A DNA stretch of 64,000 bases from Chrysopilus asiliformis (taxonomy: Eukaryota; Arthropoda; Insecta; Diptera; Rhagionidae). The notes under the pieces were generated by a model, which was not told the DNA's origin, ran no database searches, and saw nothing but the letters and a program-made list of their open reading frames with translations. Both the position numbers and the translations under genes were made by a program. Numbering within the stretch: the stretch's first letter is position 1; every line of letters begins with the position of its first letter. The DNA is taken from the NCBI GenBank assembly GCA_964034945.1, contig OZ035960.1, positions 31,984,368-32,048,367 of the forward strand, given 5' to 3'. Of this stretch, positions 62,160 to 64,000 are shown piece by piece.

Positions 62160-63490
62160 CAGTAACGTGAATGTGAAGGGAAAGCAATATAACGACTCGG
62201 ATCCCCTTAATTCTGTGGGCCGTTTTAAAAATGCGTTGGGCGACAGATTCAAAGCGAATTCGTATCTCTTTTTACTTTCCTATTCTATAGAAGGAAAATA
62301 TTGTATTTTTGACGGAGACCGACTCGTGAACGGAGGCAGCGAGAAATTTTCTGATCAATACGAAATCCGTTTCGGGTAAAATTAAATCCGTTTCGGGATG
62401 TCGGTGCATGTCTGTCCGTTATATGTATCTTAAATAACTCGAGAACTCGTTGAACTAGCGAGTTGACATTTTTTATAAAAAAGTTTCACAAAAATCGTAG
62501 TTTTCTATCAATTTTTTAAAAACTAACGATAGCTATAACGGGCACCTTCCATACTATTCTTTTGGAAAAAATGAATAACAAAATTTAAAGGATATAAAGT
62601 GTTCTTAATTTTTTGCTTTAACGGTTTATACGTATCTCTAACGGTTCTCAACATATTTCAAAAAAATTAAGTATGTTGAGAATTTTTCGGAAACTATGCG
62701 GTGTTATGAAAAAAATGCTCTATAACTTAATTCAAAGAAAATAAAATTTCATGCATTTTTTCCTTTAACGGTTTTTAAGTATCTTTAACCGTTCTCAAGA
62801 TATTTGAAAAAAAAAATTACGTATTTTTTCCGAAACTAAATATTGCAGAGGAAAGTTTTGTTTTTTCCTCTTTTTAAATCCGATTTCTGGCGCATTGGGC
62901 AATTATAAAATAAAATGATGGCAGACAGTTTTTATTCCATTATTTAAAGAAGATCCAATTTTTTCGTCAAGAAATGTAATACAGTAAACGCCTCAGTTTG
63001 TAAACTAATTTTGAGCCCAAAAAATGCATCGGTCCGTGAACAATGTCTCGGTTTGTGAACAAAATTTTGATTCTTGAACACAAATGTGGCAATAAATACT
63101 GATAGATTTCAGTCAGAGTCGAGTGATCTGAAGGAGAACACGAAAAAACCCCAATAAAACTGTTATTTTCTGAGAGGTTGCTGCTCTTCGAAATCCCTCA
63201 CGACCTTCTATTTAGGACTTCAACTTTTCTTGTAACAGATGAAACAACTTTTGATGTTTGCCCATATATACTGAGTTATTTCATGTTGCTTGAGATTTAA
63301 TGAATTTTAAGTGTTTTCATATGTTTCGCGTCCAATAGCTCTGGACAGATTAGAGGCGGTTTGCGTATTTTTTGAGGTTGAGGATTGTTTTATCTCTAAG
63401 CTGCCTTCGAATTATTCTTAAATTTTCTTCAGGGTTATTATTTTCCTCAAAATCAAACAAGTTTTCCAAAAATGCAAACATTTTCACAGA
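62160..63490. other. Diverged repeat relics, no gene
   Basis: Bases 62250-62480 resemble a family C Helentron-like start (TTTTTACTTTCCTATTCTAT, AATATTGTATTTTTGACGGA, GCATGTCTGTCCG). At 62989 TACAGTAAACGCCTCAGTTT begins a Tigger-like terminus whose other end I did not find. Confidence 0.4.
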
Positions 63491-63496
63491 TATGAC

Positions 63497-63677
63497 TAGA
63501 GACCGGATTATATGCAAATTCTAAAAATCAGAAACACGAAAAAAGCAGACATAAAAAAATATGTGTCCCTTATTTTTCGTGCCTCTACAACATATCCGAG
63601 TTTCATCAAAATCGGAGGCGTACACTTCGGAATATTTCCTTGTTAACTTTTTCAAGTTGCATATAATCCGGTCTCTA
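63497..63677. mobile_element. hAT-type MITE, 181 bp
   Basis: Perfect 8-bp duplication GATATGAC (63489-63496 and 63678-63685). Terminal inverted repeats TAGAGACCGGATTATATGCA and inverse. Eight-base duplication plus TAGAG ends fit hAT. Confidence 0.85.
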
Positions 63678-63844
63678 GATATGACAATCAAAGCACTGGG
63701 GTGACTTCATGTAACTCTTTTTCGATCGACTAACTAGTCGAAGGAAATCTTTAGTCGACCAAAACTGATTAAACAAGCACACACTAACTCTGGTGTACAC
63801 GATATAACAGTATTTTCTGGGTAATTTGGGGTCGCTGAATCCGA

Positions 63845-64000
63845 ATCTGGCAGTAGTTTGGCTGTACCAGCTCTACTTTTTCAAATATGAAGGAAAAAAT
63901 AATTGTTGACTTCCAGATTATAAATATTTAAATCATTTAATAAGTTACCCACCATATCGGAAAAAGTAGAGCTGGTACAGTCAAATTACTATCAGATTCG
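63845..64000. repeat. Foldback element running to the window end
   Basis: CGAATCTGGCAGTAGTTTGG, then CTGTACCAGCTCTACTTTTTC, returns inverted as GAAAAAGTAGAGCTGGTACA ... ATCAGATTCG. The right limit is cut by the window end. Confidence 0.7.

Noticed and set aside
61987..62379. 130-codon frame across the right end of a MITE
   Set aside because: The first half is the T2 element and the rest is repeat relic; it has no independent support.

Overview
This 64 kb window is AT-rich insect chromosomal DNA. The proteins, the intron style and the transposon set suggest a lower dipteran such as a fungus or gall midge, but that placement is inference. It holds two certain conserved genes, one well-supported small secreted-peptide gene and one nearly intact LINE. 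Nearly everything else is transposon-derived or unassignable AT-rich DNA.

Genes. Rack1 (14798-16266, minus, four exons, 318 aa) encodes the seven-bladed WD40 scaffold of the 40S ribosome. The PP2A catalytic subunit gene mts (19029-47573, plus, four exons, 309 aa) starts 2.8 kb away, head to head with Rack1. All splice junctions are readable and both proteins have the full family length. mts intron 1 is about 25 kb and intron 2 about 2.5 kb, and both are filled with nested repeats. Downstream, a three-exon gene on the minus strand (59176-59512) encodes a 70-aa pre-propeptide with a signal peptide, a Lys-Arg site and a cysteine-free mature part. It has a spaced TATA/Inr pair and a poly(A) signal. 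I do not recognise its family.

Mobile elements. The window carries many non-autonomous DNA transposons with legible target-site duplications (TSDs). Tigger/pogo-type elements (TA) lie at 2226-4264, 10945-11652, 42384-43053 and 61440-62149. hAT-type elements (8 bp) lie at 36517-37003, 41868-42083 and 63497-63677. PIF/Harbinger-like elements (TTA/TAA) lie at 24687-25163, 30060-30205 and 41238-41388, and a piggyBac-like element (TTAA) at 50387-50645. Two further families have 4-bp TSDs (26118/45303 and 57737/61097). Other elements include a deleted mariner, a tRNA-derived SINE with a 14-bp TSD, three LINE families (one with a 749-codon open ORF2 fragment at 52471-54720) and at least six Helentron/DINE-1-like elements. 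These last have sub-terminal inverted repeats, (GTCT/GTCC)n tracts and a 3' stem-loop followed by AGCTTTTGTTATG. Several insertions sit inside other repeats, and uninterrupted copies elsewhere in the window show the empty sites.

Structure. The window is rich in near-perfect palindromes, including 392 bp at 55357-55748 and about 320 bp inside mts intron 2. One family shares a conserved centre while its arms differ. The most promising leads are the small peptide gene, the palindrome families and a hAT element carrying five AACCGGTT octamers.
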